From positions 2,790,001 to 2,854,000 of the forward strand of contig OZ245886.1 of NCBI GenBank assembly GCA_965229525.1: a stretch of DNA of 64,000 bases, given 5' to 3'. Below the pieces are notes generated by a model. The model was not told the origin of the DNA. It did not search any database and saw nothing but the letters and a program-made list of their open reading frames with translations. The position numbers and the translations under genes were made by a program. This document shows, piece by piece, positions 63,584 through 64,000 of this stretch; positions within the stretch are counted from its first letter, which is position 1; every line of letters starts with the position of its first letter. The DNA comes from HXMU1420-13 sp965229525. Its GTDB lineage: Bacteria > Bacteroidota > Rhodothermia > Balneolales > Balneolaceae.

Positions 63584-64000
63584 TCTGAGTATCCTTTTCC
63601 TGCAATTATTACGACAATTTCTCCCTTTATAGTGTCACGAGTTTGGAATTCTTTCTTCATGTCAGAAACTGTCGTTCTTACCACCTCTTCAAACGTTTTT
63701 GTTAATTCACGTGCAATTGCCATCAATCGATCTGATCCAAAATATTCTTCAATTTCACCTAATAATTTCACTAAACGATTTGGGCTTTCATAAAGTACGA
63801 TTGTTCTTTCTTCTTCTGCCAATTGTTTCAATCGCTTCTGCCGTCCTTTTTTATGGGGTAAAAACCCTTCAAACACATATCTATCGCTAGGTAATCCACT
63901 TGCTACGAGTGCAGTTGTAGCGGCATCTGGTCCAGGAATAACCACAACTTGATGTCCTGCTTGTTTTGCAGCTCTAATAGCAAGAAATCCGGGGTCGGAT
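63580..64000 (-). CDS. rsmI: RsmI, 16S rRNA C1402 2'-O-methyltransferase (N-terminal part outside window)
   Basis: The frame is open to the window edge, so the N-terminal SAM-site part is missing. Visible: SDPGFLAIRAAKQAGHQVVVIPGPDAATTALVASGLPSD, FLPHKKGRQKRL, TIVLYESPNRLVKLL, and MAIARELTKTFEEVVRTTV near the C terminus, all typical of RsmI. It modifies C1402 of 16S rRNA. Four-base overlap with lnt suggests one transcript. Confidence 0.93.
   Translation of the reverse strand, partial: SDPGFLAIRAAKQAGHQVVVIPGPDAATTALVASGLPSDRYVFEGFLPHKKGRQKRLKQLAEEERTIVLYESPNRLVKLLGEIEEYFGSDRLMAIARELTKTFEEVVRTTVSDMKKEFQTRDTIKGEIVVIIAGKGYSE

Noticed and set aside
1..64000. CRISPR array, insertion sequence or prophage
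   Set aside because: No regularly spaced direct repeats, transposase motifs or phage structural genes were found.

Overview
The window looks like chromosome from a low-GC, marine-type member of the Balneolota/Rhodothermota side of the Bacteroidota superphylum. The evidence is: (a) two proteins ending in a type IX secretion (T9SS) C-terminal domain of the NYPNPFNP type; (b) a full SprA-type T9SS translocon; (c) a short Bacteroidota-style RpoD; (d) CarboxypepD-regulatory-domain TonB receptors; (e) many lipobox lipoproteins; (f) a menFDHB menaquinone operon. Genus-level placement (Balneola-like) is inference.

Layout. 1-1.0 kb: tail of a T9SS cargo gene and a tiny secreted protein with a PIDGG C-terminal motif. 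1.3-2.15 kb: rpoD. 2.2-13.2 kb: a nitrous-oxide-respiration island. On the minus strand lies a metal module: an OprC/NosA-like TonB receptor carrying the CxxxM and HxM copper ligands, a lipoprotein with two Met/His-rich YtkA-like domains, and a small Cys/His/Met-rich protein. Divergent from it are an Rrf2 regulator with three clustered cysteines, then cytochrome c lipoprotein, FAS1 lipoprotein, clade II Sec-type nosZ, a four-TM protein, nosL, nosD, nosF and nosY. The rrf2 and cytochrome c genes share an 18-bp imperfect palindrome, a candidate common operator. Together the parts would import copper, deliver it to NosZ and feed electrons to N2O reduction.

13.2-22.2 kb: Gfo/Idh/MocA oxidoreductase, a GNAT-like protein with an acidic tail, a 14-blade propeller sensor kinase with its NarL-type regulator, a lipoprotein with an Arg/Ser-rich tail and an outer-membrane barrel. 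22.3-27.2 kb: ybbP-ybbA divergent from tesA (the arrangement known from E. coli), then a PIG-L deacetylase. 27.2-33.3 kb: a SIMPL protein, an SGNH lipoprotein, and a TonB receptor paired with a second, divergent SGNH lipoprotein. 33.5-38.2 kb: grpE-dnaJ, a small acetyltransferase, two propeller-like secreted proteins and a membrane protein. 38.2-41.9 kb: a T9SS subtilase gene broken by one frameshift and two in-frame TAA codons. 41.9-46.8 kb: menF-menD-menH-menB. 46.8-49.5 kb: small DUF genes and a cystathionine-beta-synthase-like enzyme. 49.5-52.0 kb: a loosely packed accessory patch (GNAT, YgjV-like, HxlR, PPOX) with long spacers and a degenerate repeat. 52.0-64.0 kb: two LptF/LptG permeases, sprA, lnt and the start-proximal-truncated rsmI.

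The strongest candidate for a less-described system is the nos island with its own outer-membrane copper uptake module and Rrf2 control. Other points worth checking are the missing conventional start codon of sprA, the broken subtilase, and four convergent gene pairs that overlap by exactly four bases at their stop codons.
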